Shown piece by piece: positions 7,800 to 15,692 of a stretch of 64,000 nt of DNA (positions within the stretch are counted from its first letter, which is position 1; each line of letters starts with the position of its first letter). The notes under the pieces are model-generated. The model was not told where the DNA came from and searched no databases. It saw only the letters and a list, made by a program, of their open reading frames with translations. The DNA comes from 20CM-2-55-15 sp963738025. Lineage in GTDB: Bacteria > Acidobacteriota > Terriglobia > 20CM-2-55-15. The DNA lies in assembly GCA_963738025.1 (NCBI GenBank), contig CAVTWA010000025.1:372001-436000 (forward strand), in the 5' to 3' direction. A program made the position numbers and the translations under genes.

Positions 7800-8534
7800 A
7801 TGGCAATGAAGACAAAATCGAAATCTAAACCTGCAAAGAAGGCCTTAAGCCGCGCCTCTGCAACGGCTAAGTCTGTTCATTTGAATGCGCAATCGGCGAA
7901 GGCCTCTTCGCGAATCGGCTCTAAACCAGCCGCCAAAACATCGACCCGTCGTGCCACAAAGCCGACAAAGGTGGAAGCGCGACGGACCTCAGCGGCCCCC
8001 GCGTTCACTTCTTCACGTGCTGCAAGTCCGGAACGTGCTGCCTCCCGGCATTTTGCCAGCGCCATTCAGGCTTACGAAGCTGGAATCAAGCTGATGCACG
8101 CCGAGGAGTTCGAAAAAGCCATCCGTTGCTTCGACGAACTCATCAGCGAACATCCCGAAGAACCCGAAATTCAGGAGCGCGCGAAGGTTTTGATTCACGC
8201 TTGTGAAAAGAAGGTCCAGGATAAAGGGCGGACGGTCCTGAAATCTGCCGACGACCACTACAACGTGGGCATCGCTGACTTGAATCGGCGTGAACTGGGT
8301 TCCGCGATCGAGCACCTGCAACAGGCGTTAAGGCAGACGCCCAAGGCGGACCACGTTCTTTATGCCCTGGCGACGGCGAATGCCCTGAAGGGAAACCGCG
8401 ACCAGGCTCTCCAGTACCTGAAAGAGTGCATGCAGTACCGGCCGCAGAATCGGTTTCTCGCCACCCGCGACGCCGACTTCGAATCGCTCCAGGAAGATCC
8501 CGAATTTAAACACCTGACCTCCGCAGAGAAGTGA
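7800..8534 (+). CDS. TPR protein with Lys/Ala/Ser-rich basic N terminus
   Basis: A 244-residue protein of two parts. Residues 1 to about 85 are rich in Lys, Ala, Ser, Thr and Arg and look like the basic tails of histone H1-like proteins, suggesting nucleic-acid contact. From about residue 90 to the end there are tetratricopeptide-type helices, for example AIQAYEAGIKLMHAEEFEKA and YNVGIADLNRRELGSAIEHL. No signal peptide is seen, so it is probably cytoplasmic. A longer in-frame start exists at 7650 but overlaps csrA and adds sequence unlike the rest. The end overlaps the yvcK start (GTGA). I do not recognise the family. Confidence 0.8.
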   Translation: MAMKTKSKSKPAKKALSRASATAKSVHLNAQSAKASSRIGSKPAAKTSTRRATKPTKVEARRTSAAPAFTSSRAASPERAASRHFASAIQAYEAGIKLMHAEEFEKAIRCFDELISEHPEEPEIQERAKVLIHACEKKVQDKGRTVLKSADDHYNVGIADLNRRELGSAIEHLQQALRQTPKADHVLYALATANALKGNRDQALQYLKECMQYRPQNRFLATRDADFESLQEDPEFKHLTSAEK

Positions 8535-9487
8535 AAGCAAAAGAGCCCAAAATCGTCTCCATCGGCGGGGGGACGGGGCTTTCGACTCTTCTGCGCGGTT
8601 TGAAGAAATTTCCTGTCGGTTTATCGGTCATCGTAACCGTCACCGATGATGGAGGCAGTTCCGGCCGGTTGCGGGAAGAGTTCGGTGTCCTGCCGCCGGG
8701 GGATATCCGCAACTGCATGATTGCTCTTTCCGAAGACGAGCATCTCATGTCGCATCTGTTCCGTTTTCGCTTCAATAGCGACGGCGGATTGCACAACCAT
8801 AGCTTCGGAAACCTGTTTCTGACGGCTATGGCGGGTGTGACAGGTGACTTCGCTGTTGCGGTTCGTCTTACTTCGGAAGTTCTGGCGATCAAAGGTGTCA
8901 TTTATCCGTCTACGAACTCCAATGTGCAACTTCGCGCCGAGCTCGAGGATGGTTCCATCGTCGAGGGTGAAACGCGGATAAGCGCCCAACGCAAACGCAT
9001 CCGGCGCGTTCAACTGAGCCCGATCGACGCTCACCCGTTGCCCGACGCGCTGGGGGCCATCGCCGCTGCAGACTTGATCACGATTGGACCAGGCTCGCTT
9101 TACACCAGCCTGATCCCGAATATGCTGGTTCGTGAAGTCATTGGCGCGGTGCGCGCCGCGTCTGCGGATAAGATTTATATTCAGAACATCATGACGCAGC
9201 CTGGGGAAACCGACGGTTATTCTGCAGCCGACCACGTCGAGGCGCTCGCCGAACACTGCGGCGGAGTTCTTTTCCCTAGTGTCCTGCTGAATAACGGCAT
9301 ACCCTCCGCCGGAATGCTCGAACCGTATGAAGCTGAGCATGCCGCTCTTGTGCAGGTCGACCACGAGGAATTGCGAGGGCTGGGGATGAACATCGTGGAA
9401 CGCGACTTGCTAACCCAAGATGGGATGATCCGCCATGATCCCGACAAACTAGCTCGCGCTGTTTTGGAGATGGCAAAACTCCTTTAG
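8531..9487 (+). CDS. yvcK: gluconeogenesis factor YvcK (UDP-sugar-binding, CofD-like)
   Basis: YvcK proteins bind UDP-GlcNAc and regulate carbon flux to the cell wall. The 318-residue sequence begins IVSIGGGTGLSTLLRGLKKF, followed by VTDDGGSSGRLREEFG, PPGDIRNCMIAL and HNHSFGNLFLTA, all signature segments of the CofD/YvcK fold. The region ITIGPGSLYTSLIPNMLV is also typical. Translation starts at GTG, overlapping the TPR gene stop as GTGA. Its position directly before glmU and glmS, the enzymes that make its ligand, supports the assignment and hints at joint control. Confidence 0.93.
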   Translation: MKAKEPKIVSIGGGTGLSTLLRGLKKFPVGLSVIVTVTDDGGSSGRLREEFGVLPPGDIRNCMIALSEDEHLMSHLFRFRFNSDGGLHNHSFGNLFLTAMAGVTGDFAVAVRLTSEVLAIKGVIYPSTNSNVQLRAELEDGSIVEGETRISAQRKRIRRVQLSPIDAHPLPDALGAIAAADLITIGPGSLYTSLIPNMLVREVIGAVRAASADKIYIQNIMTQPGETDGYSAADHVEALAEHCGGVLFPSVLLNNGIPSAGMLEPYEAEHAALVQVDHEELRGLGMNIVERDLLTQDGMIRHDPDKLARAVLEMAKLL

Positions 9488-9519
9488 TCCGGTCGAATAC
9501 CAATCGAGGGTGATCTGAA

Positions 9520-10887
9520 ATGGACGACTTGCAAGTACTGATTCTTGCGGCAGGCAAGAGCACCCGCATGAAATCCAAATACGCGAAGGTGCTCCACCGC
9601 GTGGGTGGCCGATCGCTTATCGACCATGTCGTTCGGGCCGCTCGAAGCGCCACCGGAAACATTTCTGTCGTCATCGGGCATTCTGCGGATGCCGTGAGGG
9701 CTGCGGTCCCGGAGGTGAAATTCGTCGAGCAAAAGCAACAGCTCGGCACCGGTCATGCCGTTCTGGCCGCGCGTGAGAGTTTTTCAGGGTATTCTGGCGA
9801 CGTCCTTGTGATGCCCGGCGATGTGCCGTTGATTTCATCTGGGACCCTGGCCGCGTTTATCCAGTTTCATCGCGACGGAGGTTTTCGTGCATCCGTGTTG
9901 ACGGCGGATCTCGAAAATCCAGGGGCGTACGGCCGCATCGTCCGGCAAAATAATCACGAACTGCATTCGATCGTCGAACAGCGCGATGCCACGCCAGAGA
10001 TCTTAAAGATCCAAGAGGTCAATTCCGGCATTTACATCTTCAAAGCTGCCTCGCTTTTTGAATCGCTCGCGCGGATTCGCAATGAAAACGCTCAGCGCGA
10101 ATATTACCTGACCGATGTGATCGGAATTCTGGTCGGTCAGAATCAGAAAGTCGGCGCGGTCAAGAGCCAGTCGCCGGAGGAAGTCCTGGGCATCAACACG
10201 CGTCAGGAACTGGCGGCGGTCGATCATGTCATCCGGCGCCGGACATGTGAACGGCTGATGGACGAGGGTGTAACGATCATGGATCCGGCCAGCACGTACA
10301 TCGACGCAGATGTTCAGATCGGGTTGGACACGGTGATTTATCCGGCAGTTCAGATCTACGGCGCCAGCGTTATCGGCGAAGACGTCACAATCCACTCCTT
10401 CAGCCGGATCGCGAATTCCAGAATTGGAGCCAGGACGACGGTCCTGGAGGGCTGCGTCATCAATAACAGTGGGGTCGGCGAGGAAGTCTCGCTCGGTCCG
10501 TTTTCGCATCTGCGATTTGATGTCACTGTTGGCGACACCGCCAAGGTGGGCAATTTCGTCGAGTTGAAGAAGACGAACCTGGGCTTCGGATCGAAGTCGC
10601 AGCATCTGGCTTATCTCGGTGATGCCCATATCGGCAAGAACGTCAATATCGGAGCGGGCGTCATCACCTGTAACTACGATGGAGTGAGGAAGCACGAAAC
10701 CATCATCGAAGACGGCGCGTTCGTCGGCACGGACTCCCAGTTGATTGCTCCGGTGCATATCGGTAAAGACGCATACATCGCGGCCGGATCCTCCATCACA
10801 GACGATGTGCCTCCTGAATCCCTCGCCATCGCCAGAGGCCGCCAGGTCGTGAAAGACGGCTGGGTCAAAGAGCGGAAAAAGAAATAG
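9520..10887 (+). CDS. glmU: bifunctional UDP-GlcNAc pyrophosphorylase / GlcN-1-P acetyltransferase
   Basis: GlmU acetylates glucosamine-1-phosphate and couples the product to UTP, giving UDP-GlcNAc for peptidoglycan and lipid A. The N-terminal nucleotidyltransferase has LILAAGKSTRMKSKYAKVLH (residues 7-26), QLGTGHAV and MPGDVPL. The C-terminal half (about 250-455) is a left-handed beta-helix with hexapeptide repeats. It contains the acetyltransferase stretch FVELKKTNLG, QHLAYLGDAHIG and NYDGVRKHET. Length, 455 residues, is standard. GAGGGTGATC precedes the ATG. It lies between yvcK and glmS. Confidence 0.96.
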   Translation: MDDLQVLILAAGKSTRMKSKYAKVLHRVGGRSLIDHVVRAARSATGNISVVIGHSADAVRAAVPEVKFVEQKQQLGTGHAVLAARESFSGYSGDVLVMPGDVPLISSGTLAAFIQFHRDGGFRASVLTADLENPGAYGRIVRQNNHELHSIVEQRDATPEILKIQEVNSGIYIFKAASLFESLARIRNENAQREYYLTDVIGILVGQNQKVGAVKSQSPEEVLGINTRQELAAVDHVIRRRTCERLMDEGVTIMDPASTYIDADVQIGLDTVIYPAVQIYGASVIGEDVTIHSFSRIANSRIGARTTVLEGCVINNSGVGEEVSLGPFSHLRFDVTVGDTAKVGNFVELKKTNLGFGSKSQHLAYLGDAHIGKNVNIGAGVITCNYDGVRKHETIIEDGAFVGTDSQLIAPVHIGKDAYIAAGSSITDDVPPESLAIARGRQVVKDGWVKERKKK

Positions 10888-10930
10888 CCGCGGGGATTTT
10901 TGGGATTCTCAACGGGGAATCTAAGCTGGA

Positions 10931-11054
10931 ACTACTCCCCTCCTGGAACAGGAGGGGTGCCCGAAGGGCGGGGTGGTCGTTCACGAGCCACGGGACTCTA
11001 AAGCGACCACCCCGGCGCTTCGCGCCACCCCTCCTGTCTCAGGAGGGGAGTGGT
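10931..11054. repeat. 124-bp inverted repeat with nested hairpins between glmU and glmS
   Basis: The left arm (10931-10980) starts ACTACTCCCCTCCTGGAACA and ends GGGGTGGTCGT. The right arm (11003-11054) is its near-perfect reverse complement. Each arm also contains its own hairpin, CCCCTCCTG pairing with CAGGAGGGG. It looks like a miniature transposable element with no coding capacity. It could form a strong terminator between glmU and glmS. No second copy was noticed in the window. Confidence 0.8.
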
Positions 11055-11103
11055 TCGTCAGACGCCTTTCGCCTGTCTGGGGACATGGTATCCTTAGCAC
11101 GGC

Positions 11104-12951
11104 ATGTGCGGAATTTTTGGATACGTCGGACCCCGGGACCCCGTTCCCATCATCATGGGCGGGCTTCGCTCGCTCGAATATCGCGGCTACGACTCGGCCG
11201 GTATTGCCGTTGTCGAAGATAACCAGCTTAAGGTCCGGCGGGCGTCGGGGAAACTCAAGAATCTCGAAGACTTGCTGACCAGGCAGCCGCTGACCGGCGC
11301 ATTCGGTCTGGGGCATACGCGCTGGGCAACGCACGGCAGGCCTACTGAAGAAAACGCCCATCCGCATCGGGACTGCAAAGGCCGGATTGTGGTCGCTCAC
11401 AACGGCATCATCGAAAATTACCTGCCTCTAAAGCGGAAATTGATCGAAGAAGGCCACAAGTTCACCACCGAAACCGACACCGAAGTCATCGCTCATTTGC
11501 TCGAAAAGAATTTCGCCGGTGACCTCGAGGAAGCGGTCGTCAAGACGCTGGCGCAGTTGAAAGGTTTATTTGCATTCATCTGCATGTCTGCAGACGATCC
11601 GCAGAAGATTGTCGCCGTGCGCGAAGGGAATCCATTGATCGTCGGCGCGGTCGATGGCGAGGGATTTGTTGCTTCGGATGTTCCGGCAATGCTTCCCTAT
11701 ACCCGCTCGATTCTGTTTCTGGATGACCACGAAGTCGCCGTCGTCGCCCGCGACGGCATCCGGCTGCTGGACACGGCAGGGAACAAACGCGAGCCTCAGT
11801 TCCAGCACATTACCTGGGATCCGATCATGGCCGAAAAGGGCGGCTACAAGCATTTCATGCTCAAGGAAATTTATGAGCAGCCCGTCGCGATCGAAAACAC
11901 GATTCTGGGGCGCTTTTCGCTTGATGCCAATCGGGTGCATCTGGAAGATGTCGCGTTTACTGAAGAGACGTGGAAAAACTTTAAGCACATCCGGATTCTG
12001 GCCTGCGGTACGAGCTGGCATGCTGCGCTTGCAGGCAAATACATGATTGAATCGCTGGCGCGTATTCCGGTCGAAGTGGATTACGCGAGCGAATATCGCT
12101 ACCGCAACCCGGTGATTCTTCCGGACACGCTGTTCGTTTTCATTACGCAGTCCGGCGAGACGCTGGATACGATCGCCGCTCAGCGGCAACTCCGCGAGTT
12201 TGGTAAAACTCTGACCATTACGAATGTTGTCGGTTCGATGACGACTCGTGTCGCAGATGCGGTCCTCTACACTCGCGCCGGTCCGGAGATCGGCGTCGCC
12301 TCAACCAAGGCATTTACCACACAGCTGACGTGCTTGTATCTGGTCGCTCTGCATCTCGCAGAACTTCACGGCACGCGCTCGGCGGCCGAGATTCGAGCCG
12401 CTCTGACGGATCTCACCGAGCTTCCGCAGAAGATGGAACGCATTCTCGAAGGCGCGAAGCACATCGAAGATATCTCGAAAAGTCTGTTCCGCCAGCGCGA
12501 CTTTCTCTTCCTGGCGCGCGGGATTCATTTTCCGATTGCCCTCGAGGGAGCCCTCAAGCTGAAGGAACTCTCGTACATTCACGCCGAAGGTTATCCCGCT
12601 GGTGAAATGAAGCACGGGCCCAATGCGTTAATCGATGAAGATCTCCCCGTGGTTTTTCTCGCCGCGTATGATCCCGGTTCTTCCGACTCGCACCAGCGCT
12701 ACGAGAAGGTGTTGAACAATATCAAGGAAGTCAAATCACGCGACGGCATCATCATTTCCGTCGGTAACCAGGGCGACTCGGATTTAAAAGAATCCTCGGA
12801 CCACTTCATTCCGGTGCCGGCAACAAATGAACTGTTGCTCCCGATCCTCGAAGTAATTCCCCTGCAATTGCTCGCTTATCACTGCGCCGTTCGCCGGGGC
12901 TGCGATATCGACCAGCCTCGTAATCTCGCGAAGAGCGTTACGGTAGAATAA
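11104..12951 (+). CDS. glmS: glutamine--fructose-6-phosphate aminotransferase (isomerizing)
   Basis: GlmS makes glucosamine-6-phosphate, the first committed step to UDP-GlcNAc. The 615-residue protein starts MCGIFGYVG with catalytic Cys2 exposed after Met removal. The glutaminase domain includes LEYRGYDSAG, HTRWATHG and NGIIENY. Two SIS domains follow (about 290-430 and 460-600) with ACGTSWHAAL, SQSGETLDT and EGALKLKELSYIHAEGY. The C terminus ends AKSVTVE as in the family. No Shine-Dalgarno is present; TATCCT lies 9 nt before the ATG. No glmS ribozyme is recognisable upstream, where an inverted repeat fills the gap. Confidence 0.97.
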   Translation: MCGIFGYVGPRDPVPIIMGGLRSLEYRGYDSAGIAVVEDNQLKVRRASGKLKNLEDLLTRQPLTGAFGLGHTRWATHGRPTEENAHPHRDCKGRIVVAHNGIIENYLPLKRKLIEEGHKFTTETDTEVIAHLLEKNFAGDLEEAVVKTLAQLKGLFAFICMSADDPQKIVAVREGNPLIVGAVDGEGFVASDVPAMLPYTRSILFLDDHEVAVVARDGIRLLDTAGNKREPQFQHITWDPIMAEKGGYKHFMLKEIYEQPVAIENTILGRFSLDANRVHLEDVAFTEETWKNFKHIRILACGTSWHAALAGKYMIESLARIPVEVDYASEYRYRNPVILPDTLFVFITQSGETLDTIAAQRQLREFGKTLTITNVVGSMTTRVADAVLYTRAGPEIGVASTKAFTTQLTCLYLVALHLAELHGTRSAAEIRAALTDLTELPQKMERILEGAKHIEDISKSLFRQRDFLFLARGIHFPIALEGALKLKELSYIHAEGYPAGEMKHGPNALIDEDLPVVFLAAYDPGSSDSHQRYEKVLNNIKEVKSRDGIIISVGNQGDSDLKESSDHFIPVPATNELLLPILEVIPLQLLAYHCAVRRGCDIDQPRNLAKSVTVE

Positions 12952-12983
12952 AAGAACAGCCTCAGGTACGTGACTTACGCAAT

Positions 12984-15200
12984 ATGGATCTCTCGAAACT
13001 ATTGAATCCCCAACAACTGGAGGCAGCCCAGACGACCGATGGTCCGGTCCTGATTCTGGCAGGCGCAGGCAGCGGTAAAACGCGCGTTATCACCTATCGC
13101 ATCGCGCATCTGATCGAGAATCGAGACGTCCGCCCGGACCAGATTCTGGCAGTCACCTTCACCAACAAAGCCGCCGACCAGATGAAGTTTCGCGTGCGGA
13201 ATCTGTTGCGGGCCGCACGTTCGGGCGATCCGTTGATTTCGACTTTCCATTCACTTTGCGTGCGGATTCTGCGCCGCGAAATTGAAGCGTTGAGCTACAC
13301 GCGTGCTTTCACGATCTACGACGACTCCGATCAGTTGCAGGTCGTGAAGGCGGCAATGAAAGATCTCAAGGTTGACGATCGTCTGGTGACCGCTAAAACA
13401 ATCCACTCGCGTATCAGCCACGCAAAGAATCACGGGAAGACCGCGCAAAACCTCCTGGAGGACTCGTGGGATCCTTCCTGGGAATTCACCGCCAATGTTT
13501 TCAACGAATATGAAAAACGTCTGAAGAAATCGAACGCGCTCGACTTCGATGACCTGCTGCTCAAGACCGTCGATGTGTTTGATAAGTTTCCGCAGGTGGC
13601 GGAAAAGTACAGTACCCGTTTTCAGTACGTCATGGTCGATGAATACCAGGACACAAATCGCCAGCAATATCGGCTGGTTCTCCATCTCACGCGCGTTCAC
13701 GATAATGTCTGCGTCGTCGGCGACGAGGATCAATCGATCTACAGCTGGCGCGGCGCCGACATTCAAAACATTTTGTCTTTCGAAAAAGACTTTCCGCGGG
13801 TTCGGACGATCAAGCTCGAGCAGAATTACCGATCGACGAAAAACATTCTGGCGGCTGCGAGCGCAGTCGTTGCGAACAACGAAATGCGCAAAGGCAAATC
13901 ACTGTGGACGCAGAATCCTGCCGGAGATCTCATCACGTATATGGAATCCGGCGATGCCGAAGCCGAAGCGATGTACGTGGCGGAGCGCATTCTGTACCAT
14001 CAGAAGTCGGATCCGAGCGCTCGGATCGCCGTGCTCTATCGAACGAATTTTCTTTCGCGCATCCTGGAAGAAAAGTTGCGCCGCTACAACATGAAATATC
14101 GGATCGTTGGAGGCTTCAGCTTTTACGAACGGGCCGAGATCAAAGACATGATCAGTTATCTGACCGTGGCTTTGAATCCGCACGATTCAGTCAATTTGCT
14201 GCGCATCATCAATGTGCCCACGCGTGGGATCGGCAAAACGACGACCGACGCGCTCGAAGAACTTGCGGTGGAACGCGGTATTTCGTTGTGGGACGCGATC
14301 GAAGTCGCCGTCCGCGAGGCGCGGATGGCGATGCGCACACTGCGCGGTCTGGAAGCCTTCTACCGGATGCTCGCGGAGTTTGTGCAGGCGGCCGGAGAGC
14401 TTTCAAATGCCGCGCTGCTCGAGAAGATCATCAGCGGAACGAAGTATATGGAAATGCTTCAGGAAGAGGGGACCGAAGACGCCGAGAGCCGCATGGAAAA
14501 CATCCGCGAACTTCTGACCGCGGCTGAAGAAAGCCATGAGCGCGGCGAGAAGCTCCGGGACTTTCTGGACCATGCGGCGCTCGTTTCCGATCAGGACGCC
14601 TACGATGAAGCCTCGCCGATTTCACTGATGACGTTGCACACAGCCAAAGGACTGGAGTTTCCTGTCGTTCTCATCATGGGATTGGAGGACGGCCTGTTCC
14701 CGCACAGCCGATCGATTGGCGACGCGCCGCAACTGGAAGAAGAGCGCCGGCTGTTTTACGTCGGCATGACCCGCGCGGAGCACAAGCTGTATCTCACGTC
14801 AGCGCGGTTCCGGCGGTACTTCGGGAATCAGGATCAGCAGATCTCGGAGCCCTCCCGGTTTCTGGCCGAAGTTCCGCAAGAACTGGTCGATGAAGCCGGC
14901 GACCGCCGGCGCAAGCCCGCTATGAGATACGACGGCTCGAGTTACGACACGGTCGACGCCGTCATGAAAGTTCTGGGTGGCGGCGAGAAAAGGCCGTCTC
15001 CGGGATACAAACCGTCCGAGCCCAAGAAAAAGGCGGGCGGCGCCTGGAGTCTGGGTACCCGCGTCAAGCACGCGAAATACGGCTACGGCACGATTCTGCG
15101 CACCGAAGGTGCGGGAGACGATCTCAAACTGACCGTCAGCTTCATTTCACATGGCCTCAAAAAGATGATCGCGAAATACGCCGAACTGGAAGTCGTCTGA
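12984..15200 (+). CDS. pcrA: UvrD/PcrA-type ATP-dependent DNA helicase
   Basis: A superfamily 1 3'-5' helicase for repair and removal of recombination filaments. The 738-residue protein has the Q-motif region LNPQQLEAA, Walker A AGAGSGKT (26-33), TFTNKAA, the Walker B DEYQDTN, GDEDQSIYSWRGA and YRSTKNIL. Near the C terminus it has TLHTAKGLEFPVV and EERRLFYVGMTRA. The last 50 residues (GTRVKHAKYGYGTI...) form the small Tudor-like domain seen in PcrA, favouring PcrA over UvrD. No clear Shine-Dalgarno precedes the ATG. A small phosphodiesterase follows 10 bp downstream. Confidence 0.94.
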   Translation: MDLSKLLNPQQLEAAQTTDGPVLILAGAGSGKTRVITYRIAHLIENRDVRPDQILAVTFTNKAADQMKFRVRNLLRAARSGDPLISTFHSLCVRILRREIEALSYTRAFTIYDDSDQLQVVKAAMKDLKVDDRLVTAKTIHSRISHAKNHGKTAQNLLEDSWDPSWEFTANVFNEYEKRLKKSNALDFDDLLLKTVDVFDKFPQVAEKYSTRFQYVMVDEYQDTNRQQYRLVLHLTRVHDNVCVVGDEDQSIYSWRGADIQNILSFEKDFPRVRTIKLEQNYRSTKNILAAASAVVANNEMRKGKSLWTQNPAGDLITYMESGDAEAEAMYVAERILYHQKSDPSARIAVLYRTNFLSRILEEKLRRYNMKYRIVGGFSFYERAEIKDMISYLTVALNPHDSVNLLRIINVPTRGIGKTTTDALEELAVERGISLWDAIEVAVREARMAMRTLRGLEAFYRMLAEFVQAAGELSNAALLEKIISGTKYMEMLQEEGTEDAESRMENIRELLTAAEESHERGEKLRDFLDHAALVSDQDAYDEASPISLMTLHTAKGLEFPVVLIMGLEDGLFPHSRSIGDAPQLEEERRLFYVGMTRAEHKLYLTSARFRRYFGNQDQQISEPSRFLAEVPQELVDEAGDRRRKPAMRYDGSSYDTVDAVMKVLGGGEKRPSPGYKPSEPKKKAGGAWSLGTRVKHAKYGYGTILRTEGAGDDLKLTVSFISHGLKKMIAKYAELEVV

Positions 15201-15210
15201 TCCGCGGGGT

Positions 15211-15666
15211 ATGCACGTCGTCGGCGTCATATCGGATACTCACGGTCTTCTGCGCCCCGAAATCCCAAAGATTTTCAAAAACGTCGATCTTCTTCTCCAC
15301 GCTGGCGATATCGGGAGTCCTGAAATTCTTCAAGAGCTACGTAAAATCGCGCCGACGATTTCGGTTCGAGGAAATAACGACACCGAAGAATGGGCAAAGC
15401 GGATTCCCGAGAGCAAGACCGTTCGCGTTGAAGACATTTCCATCTTCATGCTGCACGATCTGAAAGAACTGCCCGCTATAAAAGTACCGTCCGTTCAAGT
15501 GGTGATCAGCGGCCATTCGCATCGGCCGTTGATCGAACGGCGCGATGGAATTCTCTTTCTCAATCCGGGGAGCGCCGGGCCGCGACGCTTCAAATTACCG
15601 ATCAGTGCGGCCCGGCTCGAGATTGATAAGTCCCGCCTCGATGCCCGTTTGATCGAAATTCGTTAG
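15211..15666 (+). CDS. YfcE/MJ0936-type metallophosphoesterase
   Basis: A 151-residue calcineurin-fold phosphodiesterase. The metal ligands are visible in order: GVISDTHG (Asp and His near residue 10), LLLHAGDIGS, VRGNNDTE, LHDL and GHSHRPLIE, with the NPGS segment after them. This matches the YfcE/MJ0936 family, which hydrolyses artificial phosphodiesters; the natural substrate is unclear. The ATG lies 10 bp after the helicase stop, with a purine-rich GCGGGGT before it, so it is probably cotranscribed with the helicase gene. Confidence 0.9.
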   Translation: MHVVGVISDTHGLLRPEIPKIFKNVDLLLHAGDIGSPEILQELRKIAPTISVRGNNDTEEWAKRIPESKTVRVEDISIFMLHDLKELPAIKVPSVQVVISGHSHRPLIERRDGILFLNPGSAGPRRFKLPISAARLEIDKSRLDARLIEIR

Positions 15667-15692
15667 ATTTCGTTCAAATCGTGGCATCGCGA

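Noticed and set aside
10888..11103. glmS ribozyme upstream of glmS
   Set aside because: The gap is occupied by an inverted repeat; I could not recognise the ribozyme core, and such ribozymes are mainly known from Firmicutes.
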